Assembly: GCF_964204865.1 (NCBI RefSeq) | Contig: NC_135256.1 | Location: forward strand, 18,257,703-18,321,702 | DNA: 64,000 nucleotides | Reading direction: 5' to 3' | From: Styela clava | Taxonomy: Eukaryota; Chordata; Ascidiacea; Stolidobranchia; Styelidae | Part shown: positions 35,502 to 50,300 of the stretch, one piece after another | Layout: the number at the start of each line of letters is the position of its first letter | Numbering within the stretch: position 1 is the stretch's first letter | Notes under the pieces: generated by a model | What the model saw: only the letters and a program-made list of their open reading frames with translations | Told to the model about the DNA's origin: nothing | Database searches by the model: none | Made by a program: the position numbers and the translations under genes

Positions 35502-35976
35502 CCAAGCCATTTTGAGTGCAAAACTGAATAGTAGTAGTTCTTGGTTATCTAACTGAAAAAATCTAACTCGTTATCGTTCCTCTTTTTCGGATTTCTAATT
35601 ATAGGGTGGAATCAACAACTCGTTTTAGAGTTTTATCTCCAACAACTGCACTCAGAGTGCTGTGGAAATGTATCTTCATAAATAGTACATTGATTAGCCT
35701 ATTTCGGAAGTTTGATCGCAATTGGTGTAAAAATGGACTTTTTTGACTGAAATCTACACGCCGAAATCGTTGGTTAGTTGGTTCTTAATTAAATACCTTT
35801 GTTCAAGTTATTATTCACAACCTATCGTTAGAATTGACTGCCTGCGTTTTAGTAACGTTTATAATAGTACAATTTCACGCCACCACCTCGAAGAAGATCT
35901 CTAAGACTCAAGAGGTAGAGAACTTTTAAATAATGCTAGGGATTTTTGAGTTCAAAGCAGCTCCGCCAATTGGTCA

Positions 35977-36355
35977 TAGGGCTGGGCATTTCGAATCGAA
36001 TAGTAAATTATTCGAATAGGTTTAGAGCAAAATTTCGAATCGTCGCCATCTTGTTTTTTTTCCGCCAATGTTCAAGGTAAATTTCTTATTTTTTCAAATT
36101 TTTTCAAATCAATTCTAACATACGACTCTTTTCTGTGGTGAGTTATTGATGAAAACGTGTTTTTATTGTATGTGAATGCTGAGCAATTAGTGATATATTC
36201 TACGTTTTCAGTAATTTATGTGTCTGGAGAACCTAATACAATAAGAAAGTTACATACAATTTCATACCTTCCAAGTATTCGAGATTCGATTCGATTCGAA
36301 AAAAATATTCGATTCGATTCTGAAATCATCAGGTATTCGGAAATGCCCAGCCCTA
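35977..36355. mobile_element. MITE with TAGGGCTGGGCATTTC terminal inverted repeats (379 bp)
   Basis: The ends are TAGGGCTGGGCATTTC and its exact complement GAAATGCCCAGCCCTA. The flanking octamers are ATTGGTCA and TATGGTCA (six of eight equal), which fits a hAT insertion. The interior is rich in ATTCGATTCGA units that are also inverted. It has no transposase. It lies 475 bp after the FAM181-like stop codon. Confidence 0.75.
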
Positions 36356-36884
36356 TATGGTCACATTCTAGCAAGTAGCAATAATTTTATTCTTTCTAAA
36401 CACTTGATATTCTATCGTTTTCCTTTGTCACATTGAACGTGAAATATTGAACCACCTACTCCTTATGTTTAACCGTTATCCTACAGCTGCAATACTAACA
36501 CTGTTCACTTGACATACAGCAGGATATGTATAGCGCCATTATGGCTCGGTTTATCACGATCCATAAACATTAGCGTGAATATGTTGAACGTCACACAAAA
36601 TTCAGTTTTCTCATTCCAAGACTTTTTTGAAAAGTCAACAGTATTATTGTGCCTAATTTTGCTTCCCCTTTTTCACCCTGCAAGTGTTTAATTCTACTTT
36701 TTCATTCAATAAATGGAACTTGTATCGCTTTATGGGCGACTGAAGTGCTATATTTCGATCATGTTATCTACTCACGATTATTTTGCTTTTCCCGGGGTGG
36801 TTGGTCAACTTATCGAAAGCATGAAAGTTTGCAACAAGGATTTAGTCCATGTATATATATAAAGTAGTCGATCGTACGATTTAT

Positions 36885-37125
36885 ATTCAATATTCGGCGC
36901 TCCAGAAATGTGTGTACCAATATGGAGGTAACTAATTTTGTTCGCCCATTTTACATGAAATTGTGTAAAGGGACAGAAACCTATGAGCAGGGGGTACATT
37001 CACTTAGCTAACACACACAGTCCGCGAACTCATAATAGAACTAAAATAAGGAAAATCGGAGTAAAATTATGGCCTGACCATATCCTGGTACACACACGAC
37101 GGTAGTACCCAATATTCTACAATGG
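36885..37125. repeat. Repeat R2 (partner of the element nested at 39776-39992)
   Basis: Near 37027-37090 the strand reads GAACTCATAATAGAACTAAA followed by ATAAGGAAAATCGGAGTAAA. Nearly the same string occurs on the opposite strand at about 39826-39885. ACGACGGTAGTACCC near the end resembles the TAGTAT-containing ends of the nested element. It encodes nothing. Confidence 0.5.
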
Positions 37126-38388
37126 AGTGCGAAAAAAAACCATGACTTCTATCAGAAATTAAAAGCAATTAGAAAATACCCAGCTGCTTCACAAATTCTA
37201 TTATGTAGAGGTGGACTATAGAGCCCCCAACAAATCAAGCTCTACCACAAGGCCACCATGTATATGTTATACGCGCAACAGATTGTCCGACGCGGTAACC
37301 ACATAGTCATCACTAAGTAAGGTATAGAGGTTCAGTGATTTGTGATTCGATGCATGTTACTTGACACAATGCAATATGTGTTTCTAATGATTTCCATTTC
37401 CTGATAATATCCATAACTGGGTCTGCCTTTGCGACAATCTTTCCAATGCCATGGCTTTGCTATAGAGACGCAAACGTCCGGTCTGATATATAGTTTTTCT
37501 TATACGTTTATTAATGTAAAACCTATAGAATGAAAATTTGTCACACACACAAGGTTTTGCGAAGTTTTAATGAAAAATTGCAAAACAAAAACACAGTGTA
37601 AAAGCAAAACGATACAAGAACACAATAACTACTTTTTTTCTATAATACAGATAAACGTTAAGGTGCTTTTAAAACTCAACATATATATATAATGTGGGGC
37701 GTGAACAAATCTTGGTTTGTGTTAGAGAAAGCACAGAATCAGAACAACTAAAGATGATATATTTTTGAACAGATTTGATAATAACTATTTCATGTCATTT
37801 ATTTTCTATTAATAAATTTGTCGTAGAAGGCATGTTGTAAGTAGAAATAATTGAAATAAAATAGACTCTGTATAAAAAGAGCAATACGGCATATCATGAC
37901 GACGTAACAATAAAGACTACAAACATCAATTCACCTTGTTTCAATTTTGTCAGCGTCGACAAAATTTTACAGACTTCAAATTATTGAACAAACTTTGGTA
38001 AAAAATTTCCTGGCGTGAACACAAGTTAAAATATATTATGTGCATTTAATATGATAGGTTTTAGAGTTTATATGGTTAAAATTATTTATTTTTTTGGTGG
38101 ATTGGTATCAAGAAATATTAATACATCTTCGAAGAAGTCGTATTGATGAAAGATAGGAAGACTAAAATAGGCAGTGGGCGCAGAATTTCCGTCATTATAA
38201 TACATAAAAAAACTCAGTCAATATAAACAAAAGAATAAAAGAGATTGAAAAGATGTATAAATGTTGACAATTCTTCAAGGCGGAATCGTCTAGTTCATTG
38301 TTTATTTAGAACAATCATTGATTGCAAATCTTCGCTGAAACTTATCATAAAGAATGGGTTTGTGAGCAATTAAGTGAATTCATCATCT

Positions 38389-41300
38389 TTAAGACGTCGG
38401 GTGATAAATTCCGCATGCTTTTCCTTGGTAATGCTGTGGACAAACACATCTACCTTCATAACAGACTCCGTTGTTTACACATTTATTTGTGCCACATTTG
38501 ATGCCTTTCTGTCGCTTTGCTGCAAAGATAACAATATGATATAGGCACAAATAAAATATATGAAGCCAAAGTGGATCATCCGCTACATGTCTTCCAAGAG
38601 CACACTAGTTTTGGGTAGAATATTATTAATTCACTCAAATGAGAATGACGGACGAGCGGGAAAGGGTAGATCAGTGCGATAAAGTTTACACTCAAGTTCA
38701 GTAATATAAAGGAGAATTTTAGGAGTAAAAGCGGAATTTTAAAAAATTCCCTGAGAATTGTTCAGATGGATTTGTCCAAGTTCAGAAGGATGTGGATCAT
38801 CTCGCATCCTCCAAAATTGATATAAATGTGTTTCAGTTTCGTATGCATTGAGTTAGGGTTTTAATATTTTTTCCGGATAAAATAAAGTTTCACATATTAA
38901 ATGATAAACCACTACTTCCCATACGCTAACCCAGGGGTCGGCAACCCCTGGCACGCGAGAGGATTTCTCGTGGCCACCAAGCTATTTGAGCCATATTCAG
39001 ATATTTATTTTCGTAGTGCGACAAACATTCTGCAATTGAACAAAAAATGCCAAATCGACAAATTCATTGAAAAAACATGCAATATTTAACTGCAATCGAC
39101 GAGGGGTCGAAATTTGTACCCAAAATCGGTGTAGATAAGCGTGTGCAGTCGATAATCCCCCTCTTTTCAAATTTTCGGAAAACTGAAAAAGTCGCAAATA
39201 CCGCATGCGATTGTTTTTTGCTAAAATTCCTGATTGTTTTTATCAGCGTGACGTGTTATTTAGGCTGTAAACACTTTCAGTTGGTGTTTATTCTCCCTGA
39301 ATCACAACAATTATTTCACGACAACGATAATAATTACTTTATTTTTGCCCAGCGCTGAGAGTTATTATCCAATCAATCGAAACTAAATATAATTAGGCAT
39401 GTTTATCTCATAAGTTTACATCAAAAGATTGAGTGGTATTTCAGACTAATCATGTTTATATTTCGACGCAAGAAGACGTAACCGCGAGTTACGTTGGACA
39501 CAAAATTATATTAATATAGAAGAAAGTTTTAGATTCTCTGTCATGAAATGAATGTTTTAGTGGAAGTTGGTATACGCTGAAAAAACTCGGCCTTTTTTAC
39601 GAGCGCGTAATCGCGGCAACTGTTTCAAAAGGGAATGGAAATTTTCGGTTTTTATATTGAAACACCCCCTTTCGAAAATCCTGACTGCGCGCCTGGATGA
39701 TTTTCATCATTTCACCAATTGTACACCAATTTACATGTAGCCCTATAAAAAACGATGAAATAAAGGCGCTCGGTAGTATGTGCACCAAGATGGCGGACAC
39801 CGGAACGTAGAATATGTAACAGGTTTGAGTTAGGACATAATTTTATTCCAATTTTCCTTATTTCAGCTCTATTACGAGTTTGGGGACTAGCCGATTGACT
39901 CCCGTAGTATTTGTACCTGAAATTATAGCCCAATCCTAACCTGGTACACACAATACGTTCCGGTGTCCGCCATCATGGTGCAAATACTACGGGAGTACCA
40001 AAATAAATTTTATCTTCTTTAGTATTTATCGCGATTTCATTGTTTCTGGCTACAAAACTAATCGCGAGTGGCCTTAATACCTCTTACTTAAGTCGTCCAA
40101 AGACAGGTCGGATGTAGAAATGTCGTATGCCGAAATCTCTCGCAAGCTAGTTTCCATGCACTTTATCCAATACAATAAATTTGTTTTTCATCCGCTTACT
40201 ATTCAAATCAGGTAGTTGGCTATGGAAACCATACACATGAAAATGTTTGGCACGCGAAGGTGCTCATTATTCATAAACTGGCACGCCAAGTTCAAAAGGT
40301 TGCCGACCCCTGCGCTAACCAGTATAAAACCGATATAGACATGGAATACGAAAAATTAAAGTTTTCACCATTTGATAAAATTATTGGTCACAAATTAACC
40401 TACGATAAGTTTTGGTGAATTGTTGTTGAAGTTGTTAATAAAACTCGCACTCCTCCGCAACTAGTAACCCAGTCTATCTTAAAATTTCAACGCCTACGTT
40501 TATGAGTTTCAGAAATGAATACAACGTCCATCAGAAGAAATCATGTACTGGGAATTGCGGTTTATCACTCACTCGTGAAGTCATGTTATGGGAGGATATG
40601 TAACAACGTATTTACTATGGGAAATTTCCACACACGTACTGTCCATGACTTTCACAAAATTTGGACTCGAAAACGCTGACGCTGAATGTAGTTGTTTAAA
40701 ACAATAGCATTCTAAAGCTTCATCCACTGTTATCACAATGTTTTCCATAACGACATTATTGTTTTCATATCTCAATGGTGAAAACTTTCCCTAACTTGAC
40801 GTGCGGAATATTTTTGCGTTATTTTGAATTCTTTCCTGACCGAAATGATTTCTTTCACATCTGAAAGGGAAAATTCCATTTCCGTGTATTTGAAGTTTTT
40901 GCATTAATGTTGCGAAATTGTTCGACCAAAAAGGTACATTGTAAGCGTATATGATAGAAGTAAAAATCGCCTTGCTCATCAACTACTATACAAATAGATT
41001 TTGAAATTTGTAGCGGTTAAAGCTGTTTGTTGTCGCTAGGAGATTATTACTTTTATGCATTTTAAAATTACTCTGGGCTCTATGGGATTTTTTCTCACTT
41101 CGAAGTTATGTGTGATGACGTCGTCAAAACTAAAATTTGCGCAACATGCCGTGGTCCCGTGCTCACATCTCAGTGATTCGGTGGTTAGACTGTCGGTACT
41201 GTATAATATTTCGGGCTATTTCGTTTTGGCTCTCGTTTTCGTGTATTTATTTGACCATTGCTCTCTTGTTTCCGTAACAATGACCAATCATGTTCACGAT

Positions 41301-44300
41301 GATGTAACTATTCACACGTTTTTTTCGCTCAGATGGGTTTTCAAAAATGAATATAATCATTGCCTCGCTTTCATTCTTTTGCCTGCCATTTGCCAGTTTT
41401 TAGTTGCGTTTCCAAATATCAAATATTCGGTGTGCATGAAAAAATTAATGTTCATCATGTTTTCCGGGGAGTTTCTGTTTAGTTGTAGTAATCCAAAATT
41501 AGTCCCGAAAAAGCAGTTATAAATAAGGCTAAAATTAGTTATTAGCACATGAAACGACACATAGTTAAATGTTTATAATAAAAACGATAGCTTTGAACAT
41601 GTAAAGCAGTTTGTAAGTGCCAACTTGCAAAAACACACACAACACAAAATGGCAAAGTATAGGGAAAATTCCAGCGGGGAAGTGGGCAAACAGGTATTTT
41701 GCTATCTGAAATCCGGATATTATTGCGACGGTTAACCGGATAAGAAAGTTAAAAAATAATACATGTTCTCTATTGTGATTTTGATATTTGTGTATTAAGT
41801 GGCGACTGACATCCACTAGGGTCTTAGAGCATATTATAACAAGTAATGTAAAGAATGAAAGAGGCTGTTAAGAATTCAATTGAAAATCTTTGAGAAGTTA
41901 GTGAGGACTATTCGATGTTTGTGCCATTTGGATTCGGGTATATCGTCGGGAAAATAAGGCAAATGGAGGTGTGTTTTGGACGTGGTTCAGGGCTGGGGGC
42001 TGGCGCGGGTGGGTAGTACATTTTTATTTTGCTTATTATATGGTGCATGATTTTCTTTGTATTCATGATTTCATTCAAGTATATATATATGCTCATACAG
42101 TGTATGAATATACATTTACAATAAAAATGTTTAAATGCTTTTTAATCAATTCATCACAAAAATCTCGTGAAATCGATTCTCTAACAATTAGCAGTAATTA
42201 TCCGGATCTAATATCTGAGGAATGTTTGCTCGTTGTACGCATAATATAATATGAATCCCCTACTTTGACTTCAAACAAATTAAATTGGAAATAAAATTGA
42301 ATGGCAGTTAACTTTGATGTTTTGGTCGTTTGTGGCATATCTTTGGTGTTTAGTTTTTATCGTGGTGTATGATTACGTCACAAATAAAACTTATTTTCAT
42401 TACGTATTTATCAATTTACCTCGCATGCGTAGAATTCTTTTACGTACTCGCTGACAAAATCTACCTCTATATCCTTGTTTGCATCTACAAGTTGTCAATC
42501 CTGGGATACATATGCCGCCATTTTTACATGGACACGATGACTCTGCACCTGCTGATTTACCTGGAAAACCAAATTTTCATTGAGAGTTTGTCAAGCATTG
42601 CAGACATAAATTTGTTTTTTAAAATTAGGGAAGATTTTCTGAGAAAATAGTATTGCTGCACAGAAATTTCCCGAAAAATGTGGCGACTCGGAAGTAAGCA
42701 ATTTATTATAACATACAAAGATTTCTGCCCGTGTCAAGTATATTCGAAAATATGAGACGGTACAAGTATGAGACAGCAATATAGTAGACCAGTTACAAGC
42801 CTTTTAGTTATGATCGGTACTTGATCAAGGCGCGAAAATTTTTGTCGCAAAATAGGAAAAATATTGACCTTTTGCAACACATTTAGTGACGTTGAATGCG
42901 ACTGCAAAATGACCTGAAGTAAACTTCAAAAAGAAAAGATTCACGCGTTGGATTGGATAATATATGGAAGGCTGGGTGGCGCCACTTTTTTGACCGAGAG
43001 TAACCTCAACCAACTTTCGCGATTTGTGATAAGCAGATGACTCAAGACTTGTACGATGTTTACCAAACGCGGTAAAAGCGGGGTTGGGTAGTTTTTAATT
43101 CCCAGGTTTACTTGAACCCGACAAACTTTGTTTCATAATCGTTCGCATGTCAATATCGCTTTATTGTGGTTTTTATTACGTTATTAGAATGGCCAAGCTG
43201 ACCAAGTTGTTTGGCTGTAATATACCTGCAAATTAAAAAAAAAAAAACATGTTTTTTTCAGCTTAACTTATGAATAAACATTGTCACTCATTAGAGTTAT
43301 ATGATAATTCGTTTGGCGCTATGTGGTTATGGAGAATTGCCATACGAAGTTCAAATGTTCGTATGGCCAGGTGCATACAACCCGATTATTGCCAAAGAAA
43401 ACTACCAATGGTATATATTATTTGAATCGTCGAGAACAGCCAAACTGTTACCCGTCGAATATATACTATATCCACTAGCAGTACTCTAGTTACGTTATAA
43501 ACATCTCGACAAAACATGGAACTTCATAGTAACGCCGTTTTATGATTGTGCGACTATTACAGATTGTAGATAAGGACTCCTTACCTTTCCGTCTCGTTGA
43601 TGTTTTTCTGGGAATTCTTTTTCTACAACATGCTACGCCGGTTGTTGTACCTTCAACGTACACACAGGAACGAAGACGTTTTCGCGAAAGCGTTTGTGAC
43701 TGCGATTTGGGGTTCACATCTATCCTTCCTCGCTGCATGCAAGAGTATCCATTTTCTTGAAAATTTCCACAGCCAGCGCCAATGCCGGACATTCGATTGG
43801 CTATATTGTTTGGTCTACACCTGAATGTAAATGCATAAAGTATGGAATCATATCATAAGCATTGCATGGGAAGCTGTTGCATACACTACTATTATAAATG
43901 AACAAAACTGAGATATTAATCAAATAGATCACTGTAAAAATATGCAGTATTTCATCGTTACTCTGAAGGGTACAAGCGTGCTCACACATCAAATAAAACG
44001 ACACTTTACTTTCCACATTAAGTATTACAATATCTTACGTGGTACAAGGATAGAACTTGGATGAAGCAGCATTGTATGCGTAACATCCCGTAATATTTGT
44101 CACTTCTTGCCAGTTTACATAATTCAGCGCATGCATATTTTTAACAGAGCATACTTTCCACCCTCGTGCACATATTTTGTTCGATGCCCGTTTCACATGT
44201 CCATTCCATTTGCCATCACAAACCGCGACATCGGAGCTGTAAAAAATAGATAGGACCTTGAGAATTGATTTATGACGAGTAAGTAGGGTAGGAAGAAAAT

Positions 44301-47300
44301 GTCTACCCAATAAGTTGCAAGAAAGATTAGAGTTGCGAGAATTGTGCTGAGAACTTCATATGTTTAGCAATGCGAACTGCATTTTCTATAAAAGCTGTAT
44401 CACAAAAATGGTTTCACGGAATAAACCAGACAGAAATTTCAACAAAGATTATCCCTAAAACAAATCACAGCCTGAAAGAACGGAAAAACGTAGTTTGGGT
44501 AAAGTACAGCTGAAAGCAGCCTGCCCTAGAGCTTGACCAGCACTTCTACAAAAAAAAACAGCAAAAATGTGAAAATTAAATTTAAAAACACTCAAGTGTC
44601 ATATACCATCTTCAAGATTTTCTTCATCCAAAGTATTTGATATTTATCGATTTTTGTTTAAATGAGCGTATTATTATTATATACGATATACAACACTGCA
44701 TATTTGCCTGTTTGCTATATTATTTGCAACTATTTTGATGATTTTCTGTTACAAGAGTAGGGACTTAAAAAAGTCATGGGTGGCCAACAGCGCATGTCAT
44801 GCGTGGGGTCATGTTTCTATTACCTTACAAGCATTCTCCCTCTGCTTCGATTCCGGCATGCTATTGCAGGCTTGTTGTTTTTCCGGAATTGTTCCACGTT
44901 CAATCTAGTCCCATTCGACAGAGAAAATCCTAAACTGAAAAATATTGGTCAAGTTTCAAATGCGTTTCTATCATAGAATAATAGTTATATCCGATTGACC
45001 TTGCAATATGGATGAATTAAGTAATTATTGCCTATTCATCCATTTGCCTAACTTGGACCAAATCTATTGTCTTATTGGCTTTGCTCGCCATTACTCCTAA
45101 TACAATAATGCAATGATTAGAAGCCGATGAATGAAATTTTGCAGAATTAACATTGAAAATGCAAATGAATGTGAATGGGAATCGATACATCCTACTTTCA
45201 ATTATTGCAAAAACAAATTTCAATCTTCGATATAAAACGCGGTGACCTCGGTCGACATTGCAAAATCTTCCATTTGAAAAATTTATTTTCGAAGAAAAAA
45301 AAAAAGAAATAACCATGTTTCGTGAATATTATAGCAAAAGCTATAAATAAGATTCGTCCGATCAATGTTATCATCAATTGTAACAAAATATTTTTTTCCC
45401 AACTAAAATAACCCAAGTTGGCAGACAAAGTCATCAATTCCAAATATATAATAATGTATTGTATGTACACACGTAATCACAAATATATTTATTTACCTTA
45501 TGTAATTGAATATACATATTTCAATTTGGGGGATTTATATTCAAAGCTATTCCCCGGAGTATAAGGAGTCGGAAATTATACTCCATAAGTCTGAGCCCCA
45601 TTCGGATAATTTTGCCTAAATTTATAGACTTCAAATCACCTGTTTATAGCCAAACACTGCCAATATCCTTTGTCTTTAGTCGCGACTGAATTTATAGTCA
45701 AGCTTCCGATTGTACTATATTCTTCAATATGTTTATCAATCGATACAGGAGAACCGTTTTTAAACCACTTATAAGTAGGCTTTGGTTCCCCGGTCGCTTG
45801 GCAGTTCAAAGTCACGCTTGACCCTTCGAAAACGTTGATACTTTCTTCGGGTTGCACCACTATACTCGGTTCATTTTCTGAAAGTGGATGATTCGTAAAA
45901 TCAAATTGAGCAGTTAGGTTAGTTTTTCTTATGACCAACCATGTAACAAGATGTTGTTATCTTTGATTAACGTTTGCACCATTTCAATATATTATTGTAT
46001 AAGTGGTTTCAACCATGTTCGTTTAAACACAATGACGTAATTATTACACTCAGTAAACGACAGAATGATAAAAGCTATTCAATTGTTGAAGCGCTTTAGG
46101 AAACCATTTCCTAAACTATTCGTCGTTCTTCTAATTTCCCCCTGGTGTCTGAAGATTACATGGGAGTTAATTTGAGAGTCTACTGTTGACTTTTTCAACA
46201 ACAAAATGATTAGTTCGATATATTTTTCTGACTAACAAAATTATACTCCTCAACGAAATGCGACTTTAGTTTGCTTGGTCACAATATATTACAAATAAAA
46301 ATGCTTTGTAACTGCTGCATTTTTCATACCTACCACCTTCGAGTACCACGAGGTCAGTATGTTACAAAAGTATAATTCATCTTAATTAATCGAAGTAGAA
46401 TCTAGAAGTCGACAAATTATAAATAAACATACGTGTGTTTTTTTGCTTTTCTTATACTGTTCATTGTTTATGCCCTTTCGAGACAAAAAAGCACTGACCT
46501 GCAATTTTATTTCGGCAACACAAGACTCCTGATATCCAGGGTGCATGATGACATGGTACATATTGTGGTATATGACTAACACTTGCATCTATTCTTCCAC
46601 CACCGAAGCAAGACAATGAAGATTTGTTAAATCCAACACAATCTGCACCAATGGCTGCCATCTCAGCCTAGAGTAGAAAGGAACAAAATTGTGAATAAAG
46701 TACAGCTTTCGGTACTTTATTTTTAAGTATTAATTGGAGACAATGAAACTAGGACACATAACAAAAGGTGACAAAATGTACTCAAAAGTTAACAATGGAA
46801 GTTTTAAATTTATTGGATATTATTTTTTGATACAATTCTTACTTCTCGTGGTTTTCCTTCGCAATTAGAACAAGTACGATCATCATGAGCAGCATTGATG
46901 GCATAACATCCGCTTACGTGTGTCGCTTCGTACCAAGATATTTTGTGTAAGACCTCCACATCATCCCTGATAATTAATGTTATGTTTACAAATATATATA
47001 AATTTTGCCAGACGAAGCTTATACCGATATCGCAATACTCGGTGGTGTTTTTTACTTTCAATTAGTAGATTTTATTTGAATTACCGATCGATTTACTGGA
47101 ATACTCTCCCACAATAACCCCTTTTGAAATTTTCAAATTGTATTGGTGTTTAATTACCCATATAACAGTGTGTAAACCGATGCGGCGCAAACAGTGAAAA
47201 ACCCATTTGGTTACAGGTTCCTTTTTTTTGCAGAAGTATTAATGCTACGTGGGCGTAGGCGGGTGTTGTTTAACAAATGTTTGAATTTCAATGCAGTTCA

Positions 47301-50300
47301 AGAAGGCGATTAAAGAAATAGGTTATTGATTTTGATGTCATTAGCTATTAAAATATACAAATGTGCTGGGGAATTTGGTAATACAAAATTTAAATACATA
47401 AATATTAGGTTTACAAGCAATTTACATCAAAATATTTGATCAGCTGGTTGTAGGTCGCATGTAATTTTAAATTCAGTTCATTTTCGTCTAGTGGCTAAAT
47501 ATAATACCAACATCAGTATAATATTACTTATGATAAAAAAGTTCTGAATTTAATGGAAAAAAATCAGTTGTGTCACTGCAATTCTACCAAACACCGTAAT
47601 GTACAAATACAAAGGCGGCAGTGAACTATTCTTCCCATAGCAATATCTCACCATGTACAAAGATGCCACACACTTCGACAAATATTATTTGCAGATTTGA
47701 TATTTCCTGTCCAACTACCAGCGCAGACAGCGACATCATCATGTCCTATCAGTTCGTGTTGCAGTCCCAGGCATGGTAGTCCTGCTAAAGAAAGGGGAAG
47801 ATGTTGCGAATTTGTTTACAATTTCAATATAGCATTAAATAAAAGGCGTTAGACTAATTTTATCTTAGCCCAAGCAATAGTAGAGCAATAATGGACCGAT
47901 ATTATATTTTACGACGATCCTATATCGCCAAAACTTGCCGATGTCGATATTCCGATACAGGAAAATCGGCAATGACTTTACACATACAGAAGATGGAATC
48001 TGAGCTATCCAGTTATCAAAAATTTTACCATTTGCTTTCAATATTGAAAAGTGCCATATTTGATAATTGCATTATTGTTTGGAATAAGGGGAATAACGGC
48101 GGTCATCTCACGTTACCTCCGATTTTTTTTGTAGAAAGTCTCGGCCACTGCCAACGTGACGAGCGCAATCTGCAGTACTCAAAGAGTGGCAGGGGTGTTT
48201 TTCTCAAAATCTACATTTTTGCATTAGTGGCGAGGGCTTGCTAAAAAAGATCAGTTATCTCTACATTGCACAGAGATTGAGAAGATTTGAGTAATTTCCA
48301 AAATATTCTATTTTTCATCAACCTTTCTCGCAATAATAGTAGCCGTGTGTTTTTCCTTTTATGTTGCAGATTCAAATATCTTTGCCACGCTATGTATGAT
48401 TTGATGACTTCACGCCATAAACAAGTATTGACGGGGTATATTTGCACACTTGGGTTAGGTCTCCGTATAACAGCTATAAATGGCGACAAATATATTTAAT
48501 TACTGGGTAAAAATAAATACTAAACTGATGGGTAATTAATCATTTACATGAGTGTAGATTTGAATGAACGAACGGTAACAGCATTTTAACCTCTGATTGC
48601 CAGCACATAAAATATGAACACGAACATTTTCATTACAGGTAAATTGAGTTTATGCTGCTGGTTGTAGGTCAGAGATATAGGGATCTTTAGAATAATAATG
48701 CTTATGTAACAATAAGATAAAACATGGTTTTGTTAAGTGCTTAAGATCTTTGCTGGTTTTGTTACTTAAGCGAACCAATCGCTCAATAAATATTTACCTA
48801 CTTTTAAAGCAGCGTTATGATCATAATTTGATCGAGCATAGTCCTTTAATAAATCGATCACTAAAGCTCAATTTTATCCCCATTGAAAAGCTAACGAGCT
48901 ATTTGACATGCCAATCGGGTCACATCACTACCATAAAAAGCGCAGTGATATTGATTTAATTAAAATAAATTCACAAAATTTGGCACAGTTGGCTATTAAA
49001 ATGACTATACGTACGGAATTACGCAACACATTTTCGTTGCCGTACATATCACCCAAAAGCGATCAAATTAAGGTTAAACTGACACTTCGACGTCGTTTTT
49101 TCGCAATGTGTAATTGTAAAATGAGAATTTTCAGTACCGGTTACGTTTAGCAGGGCGTGATCTTGAAAGTTCACCTTTGGACTTTCGTGATTCGTCAGAC
49201 TAAGATAACTTTCGCCGGGGCGTGATACGTGCACAAAACACAGCATTGAACATGTCGGATGGAGTAATTTTCGTTTGAGTTGAGTGTTCATATGAACGAA
49301 TAAATTACGGTGTGGTTTATTTTAATTATAATATTACAGGATATTTCATCATCACAATTCGATCGTATGGTTCGTAAGTGAATATTCGCCAAATATGGCT
49401 CACGTTTTAGTACGTTGATGTCGAGTATAATTTTCTAGGTTTTGTTTCGTGTTGAATGGCGCTCATTTTTACCCGTCTACTTCACTAGCCCGTATCACAG
49501 CTGATATATATATTAATAGTAGGCTTCGGACCGTACAGCGGAATGTAGTTGGACTTTGAACGGAGTCGGCGTGTGGTATTTTGCCCAGTCTCTCATTATT
49601 TTTTCTTTTAAATAATTTCAATTTTCTTTTAAATAATTTCAAACGATTCTGTCAATGAGAAATTTATAGATAGAATATTACTGAAGTATCTAAGAGCCGA
49701 ACATAGAACGCATTTCCCAATGTGCGACAAACTTTCGTGTTGTGAAAACTATACTCGAAAAGTTGAATTTATTTAAAATTATTTCTCACACAATCGCGAT
49801 TCGAGATAGTCTACACGCAAGCTGGACTAATAGACGAAAGGCGCTCGAAATGCTATATAAATTATTACTTCAAATCTGTTATTGGCGGACCGATACAGAA
49901 ATGAAGACGTCGTTTTTTAGTGGTTGGGAAAGCAAATATCGATATTCAATGATATCGTTTATTAATTTTCATTTAAAGGTTTAATATGGTCTCATGGATT
50001 TCCACACGAGTAAATAAAACTTTAACCTCCCCAATTCTCCATTTTGCTTATGTTAAATTTGATTTGAAGTGTTTTGAGTCTCTAGTATTTAATTACGTCA
50101 TTGTGATAGCGATTGAACATACGTCAAACGTAGCGGCACAGTTGAATCATTGTTTCTTTGACACTATCACAATGGATTTTATCAAAATAGTAATATCCTG
50201 AACAAGGTAATATATATTTGGATTCCCATTCCCTGTCCCTGTCCCTTAGACAGCTATGACGACAAATCCATGAAAAATAATGTTTCGATTTCGCAAAATC

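Larger units (their letters stand above)
35502..38388. other. Tail-to-tail intergenic region
   Basis: This lies between the FAM181-like stop and the last exon of the Ig/EGF gene. It holds a MITE (35977-36355) and repeat R2 (about 36885-37125). On the minus strand AATAAA at 38306-38301 lies about 85 bp after the Ig/EGF stop and is a likely polyadenylation signal. I see no gene. Confidence 0.5.

Noticed and set aside
41055..41522. 155-residue open frame on the plus strand
   Set aside because: It overlaps dispersed repeat R1 and lies opposite an intron of the Ig/EGF gene.
44776..44830. GGGTGGCCAACAGCGC as a hAT terminus
   Set aside because: No matching opposite end or target duplication could be found nearby.
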